A DNA stretch of 64,000 nucleotides from contig NZ_ATUG01000001.1 in the NCBI RefSeq assembly GCF_000420085.1, positions 496,001 to 560,000 of the forward strand, given 5' to 3'. Under the pieces are notes generated by a model. That model had not been told where the DNA came from and searched no databases. It saw only the letters and a program-made list of their open reading frames with translations. This DNA is from Desulfospira joergensenii DSM 10085. GTDB lineage: Bacteria > Desulfobacterota > Desulfobacteria > Desulfobacterales > Desulfobacteraceae. Shown here in pieces: positions 1 through 8,022 of this stretch (the stretch's first letter is position 1; the number at the start of each line of letters is the position of its first letter). A program made the position numbers and the translations under genes.

Positions 1-2
1 AA

Positions 3-116
3 AAAGACCACTCAAACCCGGAAATCGTCCGGGACTTTATCTCGGGCATGACCGATTCCTATTTTATCCGCCAGGCCCCGGACCGGCTCAAACCTCAATT
101 CGTGGATCATGTTTGA
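3..116 (+). CDS. C-terminal end of an HD-domain dNTP triphosphohydrolase-like protein (partial)
   Basis: Only the last 37 codons of a gene entering from the left edge are present, ending in TGA at 114-116. The tail carries an ISGMTDSY stretch, which resembles the conserved C-terminal segment of dGTPase-like HD phosphohydrolases (usually AGMTDRY). Those enzymes hydrolyse dNTPs to the nucleoside and triphosphate. The HD motif itself lies outside the window, so the family call rests on this short tail. The stop overlaps the next start codon by 8 bases (ATGTTTGA), suggesting translational coupling to the UPF0280 gene. Confidence 0.55.
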   Translation, partial: KDHSNPEIVRDFISGMTDSYFIRQAPDRLKPQFVDHV

Positions 117-843
117 GGACCGGAGCTCCTATCGGCGGCTGCACCGGAAAAAAGGGCTGGTCTCCTTTGAGATCACGGTCAAGGAGACCAATCTCAACAT
201 CCAGGCAGACCAGGATCTGACCCGGGAAGCCGTGACCGCAGCCCTGAAATTCCGGGGATATATTGAAACCCATATCCGATCCTGTCCGGAGTTTTCCTCT
301 TCTTTTGCCCCCCTGCCCGTCCCGGATCTGATTCCCGGCATCGTACTGGACATGTACCGGGCGGCCATCGCCTCCCGCACCGGTCCCATGGCCGCCGTGG
401 CCGGAGCCGTGGCCGAGCATGTGGGAAAGAGTCTGTTAACAATTTCAAGGGAAATCGTGGTGGAAAACGGAGGGGATGTGTTCATCCGTTCCGACTCGGA
501 CACAATCTTCACCATCTATGCCGGAGAATCCCCTTTGAGCATGAAGGCGGGAATCCTGGTGAAAAAAAGAAAAAAACCATTCGGCCTGTGCACCTCTTCC
601 GGCACCCTGGGCCATTCCAAGAGCTTTGGAAAAGCCGATGCCGTAACCGTCCTGGCCTCTTCCTGCGCCCTGGCCGATGCCGTGGCCACAGCCCTGGGCA
701 ACCGGGTCAAGACCCCTTCGGACATTGCAAAGGCCGTTGATACGGGAAAACAGATCCCCGGCATTGAAGGCCTGGTCATCATCAAGGGAGAGCATATGGG
801 GCTGTGGGGGGATTTGAACCTGGTTCCCCTGGACAAAACTTGA
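109..843 (+). CDS. UPF0280 family protein (ApbE-like fold)
   Basis: The 244-residue protein matches the UPF0280 pattern: N-terminal RSSYRRL, a central region rich in Gly and Ala (GPMAAVAGAVAEHVG, about residues 92-106), and a C-terminal segment with CTSSGTLGHS. The family is distantly related to ApbE-type flavin transferases and has no firmly assigned reaction. There is no signal peptide, so it is probably cytoplasmic. The start at 109 overlaps the stop of the upstream gene, so the two are probably co-transcribed. Codon use is GC-rich and host-like. The accessory region begins about 100 bases after its stop. Confidence 0.8.
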   Translation: MFEDRSSYRRLHRKKGLVSFEITVKETNLNIQADQDLTREAVTAALKFRGYIETHIRSCPEFSSSFAPLPVPDLIPGIVLDMYRAAIASRTGPMAAVAGAVAEHVGKSLLTISREIVVENGGDVFIRSDSDTIFTIYAGESPLSMKAGILVKKRKKPFGLCTSSGTLGHSKSFGKADAVTVLASSCALADAVATALGNRVKTPSDIAKAVDTGKQIPGIEGLVIIKGEHMGLWGDLNLVPLDKT

Positions 844-941
844 GTGCCCCGGAGAAGCACACAACTTCATCCGCCTGTTCTGCTGAAAATAATCCTATTG
901 TCTGCTATCGAATATCAGAATCACAATCAGGAAGCTTAATG

Positions 942-1469
942 CAAGACTCTTTGAGAAATGTTCGCCAGGATTTTTTCCCGTTTAAACTATCGCCACTTGC
1001 GGCAGAAAGATCATGTCCGCTCTGCCGTGGAGGCCGGTATGGGCTGCAGCGGAGTCATCGGGTGGGATTCTGTACAGGCTCTTGATTGGCTTTGCGGTTA
1101 AAAAGGGAAATTGTTTGAGCCTTATGCGAGTTTTTCCCTTTCAGCAAAGCCGGGCCTAGAGCCTGTAGGAATCATTCACCCTGCGCAGCCGCAGTCCAGA
1201 CCGGCCGGAGGTTGTCCTGGAAATCATGTCTTAAGGATCCTGAAAACGGAAGGGACCCAATCTGCTTATCCTGGGAATGGAATGGGTCGGCATAACCCGG
1301 CAGGGAAAGGAAAGGGGCGTTCCGCTAAATCCCCTGCTCCCGTCCATGGGAGCAGGGGAAGCTGAAAAGCCCGTGGTTTATCCCGTCCTGGACCCCGGCC
1401 TTTTAAGCCGCTCCACCCCCTTTCCTTCCCCTGCCTGACCGCCCTGATTTGCCATGGGGGTTGGTATCT
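942..1469 (+). repeat. Integron-leader repeat, copy A (about 528 bp)
   Basis: This stretch is nearly identical over its whole length to 26112-26640, and 35 bp of it recur at 28368-28402. Both full copies run directly into an attI-like sequence. It contains a perfect 11-bp hairpin (CCCCTGCTCCC / GGGAGCAGGGG, 1331-1358) that is interrupted by one mismatch in the other copy. A short frame at 958-1090 is present in both copies but matches no family I recognise. I found no integrase remnant on either strand. Orientation is given relative to the downstream cassettes. Confidence 0.85.
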
Positions 1470-1625
1470 GAGCAATCATTTTAATAAGGCTTTACACGAT
1501 TCAGTGATCCTGATATGCCATTGAATATATAAAGGAATTAGCAAGATCTGGATATCTTTCATATCTGCATATTATCCAGCTAGCTATTTGGTCATGGAAG
1601 TTATCCAGTTCTACACATCATCTTG
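1470..1625 (+). other. attI: attI-like site, copy A
   Basis: This 156-bp sequence recurs at 10155-10333 and 26641-26796. All three copies end at CACATCATCTTG, and the sequence diverges immediately after that G. In the other two copies the next bases form GTTGGGC and GTTATGT, matching or nearly matching the integron core GTTRRRY, which is cut between G and TT. Here the junction reads GTGTTTT, so this copy has a degenerate or altered core. A possible promoter toward the cassettes is TTTACA at 1491 with a weak TATGCC box 17 bp downstream. The attI identity is inferred from position and junctions. Confidence 0.6.
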
Positions 1626-1733
1626 TGTTTTTAAAGCTATTGATTATAAATAATTAGCTATTACCTATAGGACCAGTATTTTGGAAACAGTTACGTTGGA
1701 TTATTTTTATTTCAGAAAGGAGTCATCCGGATT

Positions 1734-2483
1734 ATGAAATTGCAGCAAATACGCAATGCTACACTTAAACTCACCTATGCCGGGAAGGTTCTGCTAACTG
1801 ATCCTTATTTAGCGGAGAAACACTCCATGGTGTCATACAGAGGGGATCAATGGAGCCCGCTTGTGGAATTACCATTTTCTATTAATGATGTCCTTGACGG
1901 GGTGGAGATGGTACTTATTTCACATATTCATTCAGATCATTTTGATAAAACAGCTCAAAAAAATATATCCAAAAAGCTACCTCTTTATTGTCAGCCGGCA
2001 GATGCAACTGAAATTGAAAAAATTGGATTTCATCAAGTTGTTCCTGTTCATGACTCAGCAACCTGGGAGGGTATTACTATTACCCGGACAGAAGGTCGGC
2101 ATGGGTCTGGTGACGTCTTAGAAGAAATGGGCGAGGTTTCCGGATATGTGCTGCAGGCAGAAAATGAACCTACAGTTTACTGGGCAGGAGATACGGTTTT
2201 ATATGATGAAGTCTTCAATATAATCTCTGAATTTAAACCCGATATTATCTTCACGCATTCCTGTGGAGCTATCTGGGGCGATCATGTACCTATCATCATG
2301 AATGCAAAACAGACCGTATCCCTCTGTAAAGCTGTACCAAAAACAATTGTTGTCGCGACGCATATGGGTACAGTCGATCATGGAACGGTGACAAGGGAAA
2401 ACCTCAGAGCATATGCGGAAAAAAAAGGGGTTCCACCCCATCAGTTACGAATTCCTGAAGATGGGGAAATAATTGAATTTTAG
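1734..2483 (+). CDS. Metallo-beta-lactamase-fold metal-dependent hydrolase
   Basis: The 249-residue protein has the zinc-binding HIHSDH motif at residues 64-69 and a later WAGDTV segment typical of UlaG/YtnP-like MBL-fold hydrolases. There is no signal peptide, so it is probably cytoplasmic; the substrate cannot be told. A good ribosome site (AAAGGAG) lies about 11 bases before the ATG. The gene is much more AT-rich than the flanking host genes and lies directly downstream of an attI-like site, which fits a captured cassette. No convincing attC follows it, so this cassette may have decayed or been fixed. Confidence 0.85.
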   Translation: MKLQQIRNATLKLTYAGKVLLTDPYLAEKHSMVSYRGDQWSPLVELPFSINDVLDGVEMVLISHIHSDHFDKTAQKNISKKLPLYCQPADATEIEKIGFHQVVPVHDSATWEGITITRTEGRHGSGDVLEEMGEVSGYVLQAENEPTVYWAGDTVLYDEVFNIISEFKPDIIFTHSCGAIWGDHVPIIMNAKQTVSLCKAVPKTIVVATHMGTVDHGTVTRENLRAYAEKKGVPPHQLRIPEDGEIIEF

Positions 2484-2621
2484 AAGATATTTTTGGAATA
2501 GAAAAATGCTAATGGAATCGTGTCAAACGATTGAAATAACAAAATAATTCACCGGATAAACCGTTGATCATCATGTTAGGGAAAACATTGCGATAGCAAA
2601 CTCAAAATAGATAGAGAACGA

Positions 2622-3071
2622 ATGATGAAAAGAAGAATTCGCAATTCAGCTAAAGCCATAATCATAAAAGGTGGTAAAATGCTTGCTTCCAAAATAGATG
2701 ATAATGGGGACATTTATTACATTATGCCAGGAGGAGGACAGGATACAGAAGAATTACTTCCTGACGCGGTAAAACGTGAGTGCGCTGAGGAATTAGGTGT
2801 TGAAGTAGAACCAAAATCGCTTGAATTTGTTATTGAAGGTCGGAATGGTGAATCATTCCATCGAGTAGATTTTGTGTTTTTATGTGAATTTATTGGTGAA
2901 TTAAGTAATTCAAAAATACAGAGCGATAAAAATCAAGTTGGATTTGATTGGCTCTCAATAGATAATTTGATGAACGAGCCACGATATCCGTCAAAGCTCC
3001 GGTTACAAATCATCAATCTTTTCCACAAAAGAAAAACTGAAACCTATTTGGGAAATGAGGATATGGAATAG
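2622..3071 (+). CDS. Nudix hydrolase
   Basis: A complete Nudix box lies at residues 38-60 (G-x5-E-x7-RE-x2-EE-x-G), with Cys where a hydrophobic residue is usual. The 149-residue length is normal for a single-domain enzyme cleaving nucleoside-diphosphate-linked compounds. The substrate is not evident. Two adjacent ATGs (2622 and 2625) are possible starts, and no strong ribosome site is visible. The gene is AT-rich like its MBL neighbour 138 bases upstream, and both probably belong to the captured segment behind attI copy A. A hairpin follows about 55 bases downstream. Confidence 0.88.
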   Translation: MMKRRIRNSAKAIIIKGGKMLASKIDDNGDIYYIMPGGGQDTEELLPDAVKRECAEELGVEVEPKSLEFVIEGRNGESFHRVDFVFLCEFIGELSNSKIQSDKNQVGFDWLSIDNLMNEPRYPSKLRLQIINLFHKRKTETYLGNEDME

Positions 3072-3125
3072 ATAGTCATCTTGTTTGGATCAATAACCAA
3101 GAATTTAAGGATCCCTAACAAATAA

Positions 3126-3169
3126 AGGATTAGTAACCGTGCCGAGGCACGAGGCTCGGTAATAATCCT
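3126..3169. other. Imperfect hairpin downstream of the Nudix gene
   Basis: AGGATTA at the left pairs with the AATAATCCT arm at the right, and an inner CCGAG pairs with CTCGG, with unpaired bases on the left arm. It could be a terminator without a T-tract or a decayed attC fold. No intact core pair (RYYYAAC/GTTRRRY) brackets it, so I leave it unassigned. Confidence 0.4.
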
Positions 3170-3307
3170 ATGGTTCATGAAGCCGAGGATCAATAGGGGA
3201 AAAGGTTCAGCTGACTTTTCCTACACCCTGCGGGCGCATAAAGAGTAGGACAGATGTCGTTTTTTTTCGATTTTTAATTTTTTTAAACAAAAGATTTAGA
3301 GCTTATT

Positions 3308-3492
3308 TTAGCATTGAACCTGTTCAGGCTTTGGGGTCCACCGCAATAGCTTATCTGTATAAAATCGTTTCCAACCCCCTGACTTTCCCAGCGCATAAAA
3401 CAAACTGGCGCCGGATATTATAAAAAAAATATGGGCATCATCCAGCGGGTAACAAAAATATTCCATGTCTCCACCCAAACATCGGTATTCAT
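3308..3492 (-). pseudogene. Fragment of an acyltransferase family 3 membrane protein, frameshifted
   Basis: Read on the minus strand from 3492, the translation gives WNIFVTRWMMPIFF and then a stop. Restoring one T in an eight-T run continues as IISGASLFYALGKSGG and then FYTDKLLR. This matches the second conserved block of acyltransferase-3 proteins (RWMMPLFFLISGAS...). Both the N-terminal helix and the rest of the roughly 350-residue family are missing, so it is a remnant. The remaining bases to 3688 hold nothing I can identify. Confidence 0.5.
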
Positions 3493-3688
3493 GTTTTTAA
3501 CGTGTCAGTCTCCCAAGTTAAAAAACCGTAACCTGTGATAGAAAAATACAATTCAAATGGCGAAAATTCTCAGCCAGTCAAACTCATACCTGCGTTGTGA
3601 ATTTATAGTTGTCGTTTTTGTTCTCTGATTTTTTTGTTTGTGTCCTTATAATTATCAAACTGCTGACATGCGGCTTTTAATCTGCCTG

Positions 3689-5446
3689 TTAAAAGGTATG
3701 GCATTGAGTGCATTCAACCTCCTTTTCAATATGCTTCTCATGCGATTCTTCTTCCCATAATTTTAACTCGTGGCAGGCATTACAAAGGAGTTCTTGTTCC
3801 TGAACAAGTCCGGTTGGCTCAGACGTATGGCAGCTGGTACAGGAGATATCCTTCTCCCTGTGCTGGCGGTGCATACCTACCCAGGCCTGGTTCTCTGATT
3901 CATGGCAAAGAGTGCAGTCTTTAACTCTTTCAGGAAACTTGTGGTACCCCAAAGCCGTAAAGGGGATCATGCCGCTTCCATCTGGTGTGGTACCGGAATA
4001 ATCATGGCATTCAATACAAGCAGGGGCATTTTCTATGGGGTCCACCCCATGACTGATAAGCATTTGCGCATCTGCTCGCACCATTGTATAGCTGCCGGTC
4101 ATGCCTTGTTCTTCCATGCCCCTGGTCACGGCTTCATCAAAAAAACCCGTCATAAACATCCACATGATTGCCGGGGGAACGATGCGACCACTTTCATGCA
4201 AAGGCATATTGCTTAGATGCCGCTTGATGGGAACGATAGAGGATTTACCGTCAAAAGGGCCACCGTTTGCAACGGCCATATGGTAGATCCCCTGCTGGTC
4301 AGGCGCTATTGTTTCTCCGATATTGTAAACATATGATGTTCCGTCAAACCATACATATTCAGGCGTGACAAAAGACTCTGAAATTTCATTCCCGACAAAT
4401 CCGCCTTGACCTGAGCAGAATGCTGGATTCCAGTGCGGTTCCAACCAGTCCCGTGACATTTCAGTGGCACCGCCCTTGGCAAAATTGCGGATATGACAGA
4501 CCCGGCAATTGACTTGGCCATTTGCATGCCGATTTAAAGTAGAATTCGAATGCGGTGTTTGCGTATGGCAATCCTGGCAGGCTGGATCCGGTGCCTCTGT
4601 CTGGCGAAGGTCAATTCCCCGACCGCCAATTTTATGGTGGGGTGCCGCGTGACAATTGGCACAATAAAGGTGGGCACCATCCGGTGAAAGATGTACATCC
4701 TGGTCAATGGTTGCCATGGCAGTATTGGCACCCATATCCCCCCTTTTGACCCAGTCACCGCCGCCGGCTTTGGCATGGCAGCGCAAACAGGATGCAGTGG
4801 TTGGCAAATGAACATTTCTGGCCACATCTACCATGGTTGTTCCTTCAGGCATTTTATCGAAATCAGGGACACTTGTATAATTCCCCAGCTCATCCACCTT
4901 GCCAAACACATAGGTCTTGGTTTCACCTAAAACATTTGTCACGGTCTCGGTATTCTCCGGATCTTGAACAAATGTCCGCTGATAGATGTCGCTGTGGCAC
5001 ATCAGACAGTCTACATCATTTCGCTCCGGCAGATGAGGCGCATTCCCGTCCGCCCTGACATGACACGAAAAACAAGCACCTCGGGATGACATGGCATAGG
5101 TACAGAAAGTATTGATCCCGCCATTGGCTTTGCCAAACCATTCACCATTGGTGTTGACCAGCTCCGGGGTCGGGCCGTCCCATCGCATATGAAGGCTGTT
5201 GAGCATTTCATCTGCTTCTTCTTCATGGCAGGCGATACAGGTTTGCGGGCCATCATAAGCGTCAATGGATGCATGTTGAGGGATCTGCCCTTTCTGGCCC
5301 TTTCTTTTTCTCGCATTTTCATTTTTTTCACTCTCATTTTCCATTTTTTGGACATGGTTCATGGGCCTGTTGCTTGATTGATAAGAAGCATAGCTGACGC
5401 TGCTGATAAAAATTAGGCAAACAACGATACGAATGATTTTCTTCAT
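3689..5446 (-). CDS. Periplasmic 12-haem c-type cytochrome
   Basis: The 585-residue protein begins with a signal peptide (MKKIIRIVVCLIFISSVSYA), then a charged linker at about residues 30-58. I count twelve CXXCH haem sites, the first three at about residues 70, 125 and 147, followed by CLRCH, CANCH, CQDCH, CRVCH, CIECH, CTLCH, CTSCH, CNACH and CTQCH; the last lies at the extreme C-terminus. A strong ribosome site (AAAGGAGG) precedes the ATG. It should carry electrons in the periplasm. It is not recognisably NrfA, and a catalytic role is possible but unassigned. No partner oxidoreductase or membrane quinol subunit lies beside it; its neighbours are mobile debris. Confidence 0.88.
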   Translation of the reverse strand: MKKIIRIVVCLIFISSVSYASYQSSNRPMNHVQKMENESEKNENARKRKGQKGQIPQHASIDAYDGPQTCIACHEEEADEMLNSLHMRWDGPTPELVNTNGEWFGKANGGINTFCTYAMSSRGACFSCHVRADGNAPHLPERNDVDCLMCHSDIYQRTFVQDPENTETVTNVLGETKTYVFGKVDELGNYTSVPDFDKMPEGTTMVDVARNVHLPTTASCLRCHAKAGGGDWVKRGDMGANTAMATIDQDVHLSPDGAHLYCANCHAAPHHKIGGRGIDLRQTEAPDPACQDCHTQTPHSNSTLNRHANGQVNCRVCHIRNFAKGGATEMSRDWLEPHWNPAFCSGQGGFVGNEISESFVTPEYVWFDGTSYVYNIGETIAPDQQGIYHMAVANGGPFDGKSSIVPIKRHLSNMPLHESGRIVPPAIMWMFMTGFFDEAVTRGMEEQGMTGSYTMVRADAQMLISHGVDPIENAPACIECHDYSGTTPDGSGMIPFTALGYHKFPERVKDCTLCHESENQAWVGMHRQHREKDISCTSCHTSEPTGLVQEQELLCNACHELKLWEEESHEKHIEKEVECTQCHTF

Positions 5447-5753
5447 ACCATCCTCCTTTTTTCGAAAACCCCATATCGTTAGGATAGGGGGTGTTTGGCG
5501 TATTCTTAGATCGAAAGAATATCTATTCAGCAGATTTTACTGAAAATTTTAATCATCATCACAGTGTTCATATGTTGTTGACAATAAAATCAGAAAACAA
5601 AGGTGGATAGAGCGATAGAAGTGGGAATTTCGAAGTGGTCGTTTCTGGATGGGTACCAGCCAACGTTAAAAGTCAGTATCTATTTCGCTACCATGCTTAT
5701 TTGTATCGGTCAAGTTAAAAAAGATATTTTTTCAATGCTGAGAATCCATTGGC
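5447..5753. other. Gene-free stretch upstream of the cytochrome
   Basis: About 300 AT-rich bases hold the cytochrome's leader, probably including its promoter. A plus-strand frame from 5603 overlaps the IS91 remnant and has no recognisable domain, so I do not call it a gene. Confidence 0.4.
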
Positions 5754-6268
5754 TCAGCCATCATTATGAAAACAACCATCAGAAACGATGGCATGCAGAT
5801 GCGGATGAAAGTTTAAAAAATCTCCATAGGTCTGAACCGCGATACTGGCACCAGGAACGGCGGTTTTATCGGAAACAACGGATCTCAGATATGCATTCAT
5901 CACCTTCCAGGCGCAGATCGACAATTTTGCCAGCCATTTTCGATGATACATGAAATAAATCCTTACCCGCTTGGGAAGACTGAAGACCCACTGCCGGTGG
6001 GGCAAATCCTTCAGCACTTCAGTCAACACCCATTCACCGTACTCAATCACCCGTTTTTGATGGCAGGAGGGACAGAATTGCCTGCGCTTGCAGGAAAATA
6101 CCAGAAGATACTCGCGGCCGCATTCTTCACAACGAACCCTGGCAAATCCCATAGGAGATCTCCACAGTCGAGATATTTGTAAATCACCGTCATTACGTAA
6201 GTCCGCCAGAATCCATACCGGGATGCGTACATGTCATCCCAGGCCCTTTCGTTGTATTCTCACGAAAA
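5754..6268 (-). pseudogene. IS91-family transposase, N-terminal part, frameshifted and truncated
   Basis: Two minus-strand frames join into one IS91-type N-terminal half. The first gives NERAWDDMYASRYGFWR and then VIYKYLDCGDL; after a one-base loss near 6153 the second continues MGFARVRCEECGREY. The zinc-finger cysteines (CEEC, CPSC) and the HLHAIVSDG segment of these rolling-circle (HUH/Y2) transposases are visible. The sequence stops at DGCF, before the catalytic C-terminal half. A different IS91 fragment in the opposite orientation lies at about 25500. The element cannot be active. Confidence 0.82.
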
Positions 6269-6509
6269 TGGTTTCTCAGAAGATGGCATATGTCAGGAGA
6301 TAAAACCTGAATACAATTATAGACATCCAATAAAAATCCCCAAGCAGGAGGCAATGTCCGCAATCGAAAAATGTTGCCAGGACAAAGCTATTGGCATTGT
6401 AGACCTTTTGGATAATCCTGTCCCGTATGAAAATCCAGAGTGCAGTGTCCAAATTTCGATGGATGATGTTGATGTAAAGAGACAAGAAGAATTTCGACCC
6501 GGGGGATAA
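6231..6509 (+). CDS. Small hypothetical protein, possibly a transposase remnant
   Basis: This is a 92-codon frame whose C-terminal half (VQISMDDVDVKRQEEFRPGG) loosely recalls a DDE-transposase strand entering its first Asp, but I cannot place it in a family. Its 5' end overlaps the IS91 remnant, no convincing ribosome site is visible, and it converges on the efflux gene at 6524. Its position between degraded mobile DNA and a host operon makes a remnant more likely than a working gene. Confidence 0.3.
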   Translation: MSSQALSLYSHENGFSEDGICQEIKPEYNYRHPIKIPKQEAMSAIEKCCQDKAIGIVDLLDNPVPYENPECSVQISMDDVDVKRQEEFRPGG

Positions 6510-6523
6510 AAGATGCGGATGCT

Positions 6524-8020
6524 TCAGCCCTGGGCATGCTGGGAGGGCAAAAGGAAGACAAAGGGCAGAACAGCCAGGAAAAGCAGGCCAAAGATCATGG
6601 ATACGTCATTGTAAGCCAGCATGGTGGCCTGCTGGATAATGACCCGGTCAACAAAAGCCATTGCGCCCTGACCGGACAGGTGCCCTGATAATTGGTGGAG
6701 ATAGCCGGACAGGTTGGGATTATAAGGGGTGACATGGGCGACCAGGTCTGCCCTGTGGACCTGCTGTCCCCGGGCCACCAGGGTGGCCACCACAGCATAG
6801 CCGATATTGCCCCCGATGCGCCGGCTCAGGGTATAGAATGAGGTGGCGTGGATCATGTCCGTCCGGCTCACGGTGCTCAGGGAGATGCCGCTTAGGGGGA
6901 CAAACATGAAGGGCATGCCGATGCCCATGATCACAAGAGTGGGCACCATCTTCCGGAACCCTGCGGAAAGGGAAAGCCCGGATAGGTCGTAATAGGACCA
7001 GACAAGGACCAGAATGGCAAAACAGAGCAGCCCCCGGACGTCAAATCGCCTGTAGAGCTGTCCGGCCACAGGCATGAAAATCAAAAGCATCACAGCCCTT
7101 GGGGCCAGGACAATACCTGCCTGAAAGGCAGAGTATCCCAACAGGTTCTGGGTGAACTGGGGCAGGATAAAGGTGGTGCCGAAAAGGGCCATGCCAAAAA
7201 TAAGGCCCACAAAGGATCCCACGGCCAGGGCACGGTTTTTGAGCACCCTCAGATTCATGATGGGCTCCTGGGCCTTAAGCTCCCAGAGAACCAGTCCCAA
7301 ACCGGTCACAAGGGTAATCAGGAGTCCTGCGCAGATCTCTTTTGATTCAAGCCAGTTCTTTTCCTGCCCCCGTTCCAGCACAAACTGCATAGAGGTCAGG
7401 GAGAGGGTCAGCAGCACAATGCCCTGCCAGTCGATTTTGTTCACCCCCCGTTTCAGGTAGGCAGGATCCTCCACAAAGGCCATCACCATCAGGATACCGA
7501 CGATGCTCACCGGAACATTGATGTAAAAGATCCAGGGCCAGCCGTAATGGTCTGTGAGCCAGCCCCCGAAAATAGGGCCCACAGCAGGGGCAAGGACAAC
7601 CCCCATGCCGAAAATGGCCATGGCCATACCCTGCTCTTCCTTGCCAAAGGCTTCCTTGAGAATGGCCTGGGAGACCGGAACCAGGGCGCCGCCGCCCAGT
7701 CCCTGGATAATCCTGTAGACCATCATCTGGTGAAAGGAGACTGCTGTGCCGCAGAGAATGGACCCCAGGGTGAATACGGCAAAGGATAAGAGGTAGAGCC
7801 GTTTGCGGCCGATGAGGGTGCTGAACCAGCCCGCCATGGTGATCATGATGATCTCGGCAATGCTGTAGCCTGTGGCCACCCAGGTGATGGTGGACAGATC
7901 CTCGCTAAAGGTTCCCATCATATGGGGAAGGGCCACATTGACCACGCTGATATCCATGACCGCCATGAATGCACCAAATACAACGGTGATGGAGATCAGC
8001 CATTTTTTTGTCTCGGGCAT
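6524..8020 (-). CDS. emrB: DHA2-family drug:H+ antiporter (EmrB/QacA type)
   Basis: The 498-residue, highly hydrophobic protein fits the 14-helix DHA2 subfamily of the major facilitator superfamily. The N-terminal FMAVMDISVVNVALPHM is the subfamily's helix-1 signature (Asp in helix 1), and GWFSTLIGRKRLY is the loop 2-3 motif. With the membrane-fusion protein encoded just upstream (2-base gap) it should pump hydrophobic compounds across the envelope. It is the last gene of a TetR-EmrA-EmrB operon. The gene is GC-rich and host-like, unlike the cassettes on either side. Substrates cannot be inferred. Confidence 0.92.
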   Translation of the reverse strand: MPETKKWLISITVVFGAFMAVMDISVVNVALPHMMGTFSEDLSTITWVATGYSIAEIIMITMAGWFSTLIGRKRLYLLSFAVFTLGSILCGTAVSFHQMMVYRIIQGLGGGALVPVSQAILKEAFGKEEQGMAMAIFGMGVVLAPAVGPIFGGWLTDHYGWPWIFYINVPVSIVGILMVMAFVEDPAYLKRGVNKIDWQGIVLLTLSLTSMQFVLERGQEKNWLESKEICAGLLITLVTGLGLVLWELKAQEPIMNLRVLKNRALAVGSFVGLIFGMALFGTTFILPQFTQNLLGYSAFQAGIVLAPRAVMLLIFMPVAGQLYRRFDVRGLLCFAILVLVWSYYDLSGLSLSAGFRKMVPTLVIMGIGMPFMFVPLSGISLSTVSRTDMIHATSFYTLSRRIGGNIGYAVVATLVARGQQVHRADLVAHVTPYNPNLSGYLHQLSGHLSGQGAMAFVDRVIIQQATMLAYNDVSMIFGLLFLAVLPFVFLLPSQHAQG

Positions 8021-8022
8021 GG

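Noticed and set aside
942..1469. Decayed integron integrase in the leader repeat
   Set aside because: Neither strand gives tyrosine-recombinase motifs (RHxxR, HxLRHSFATHLL-like, final Tyr). The only shared frames are short and unrecognised.
2484..2621. attC site between the MBL and Nudix genes
   Set aside because: AATAAC and GTTAGGG are present near 2546-2581, but the enclosed arms barely pair and the site would be very short.
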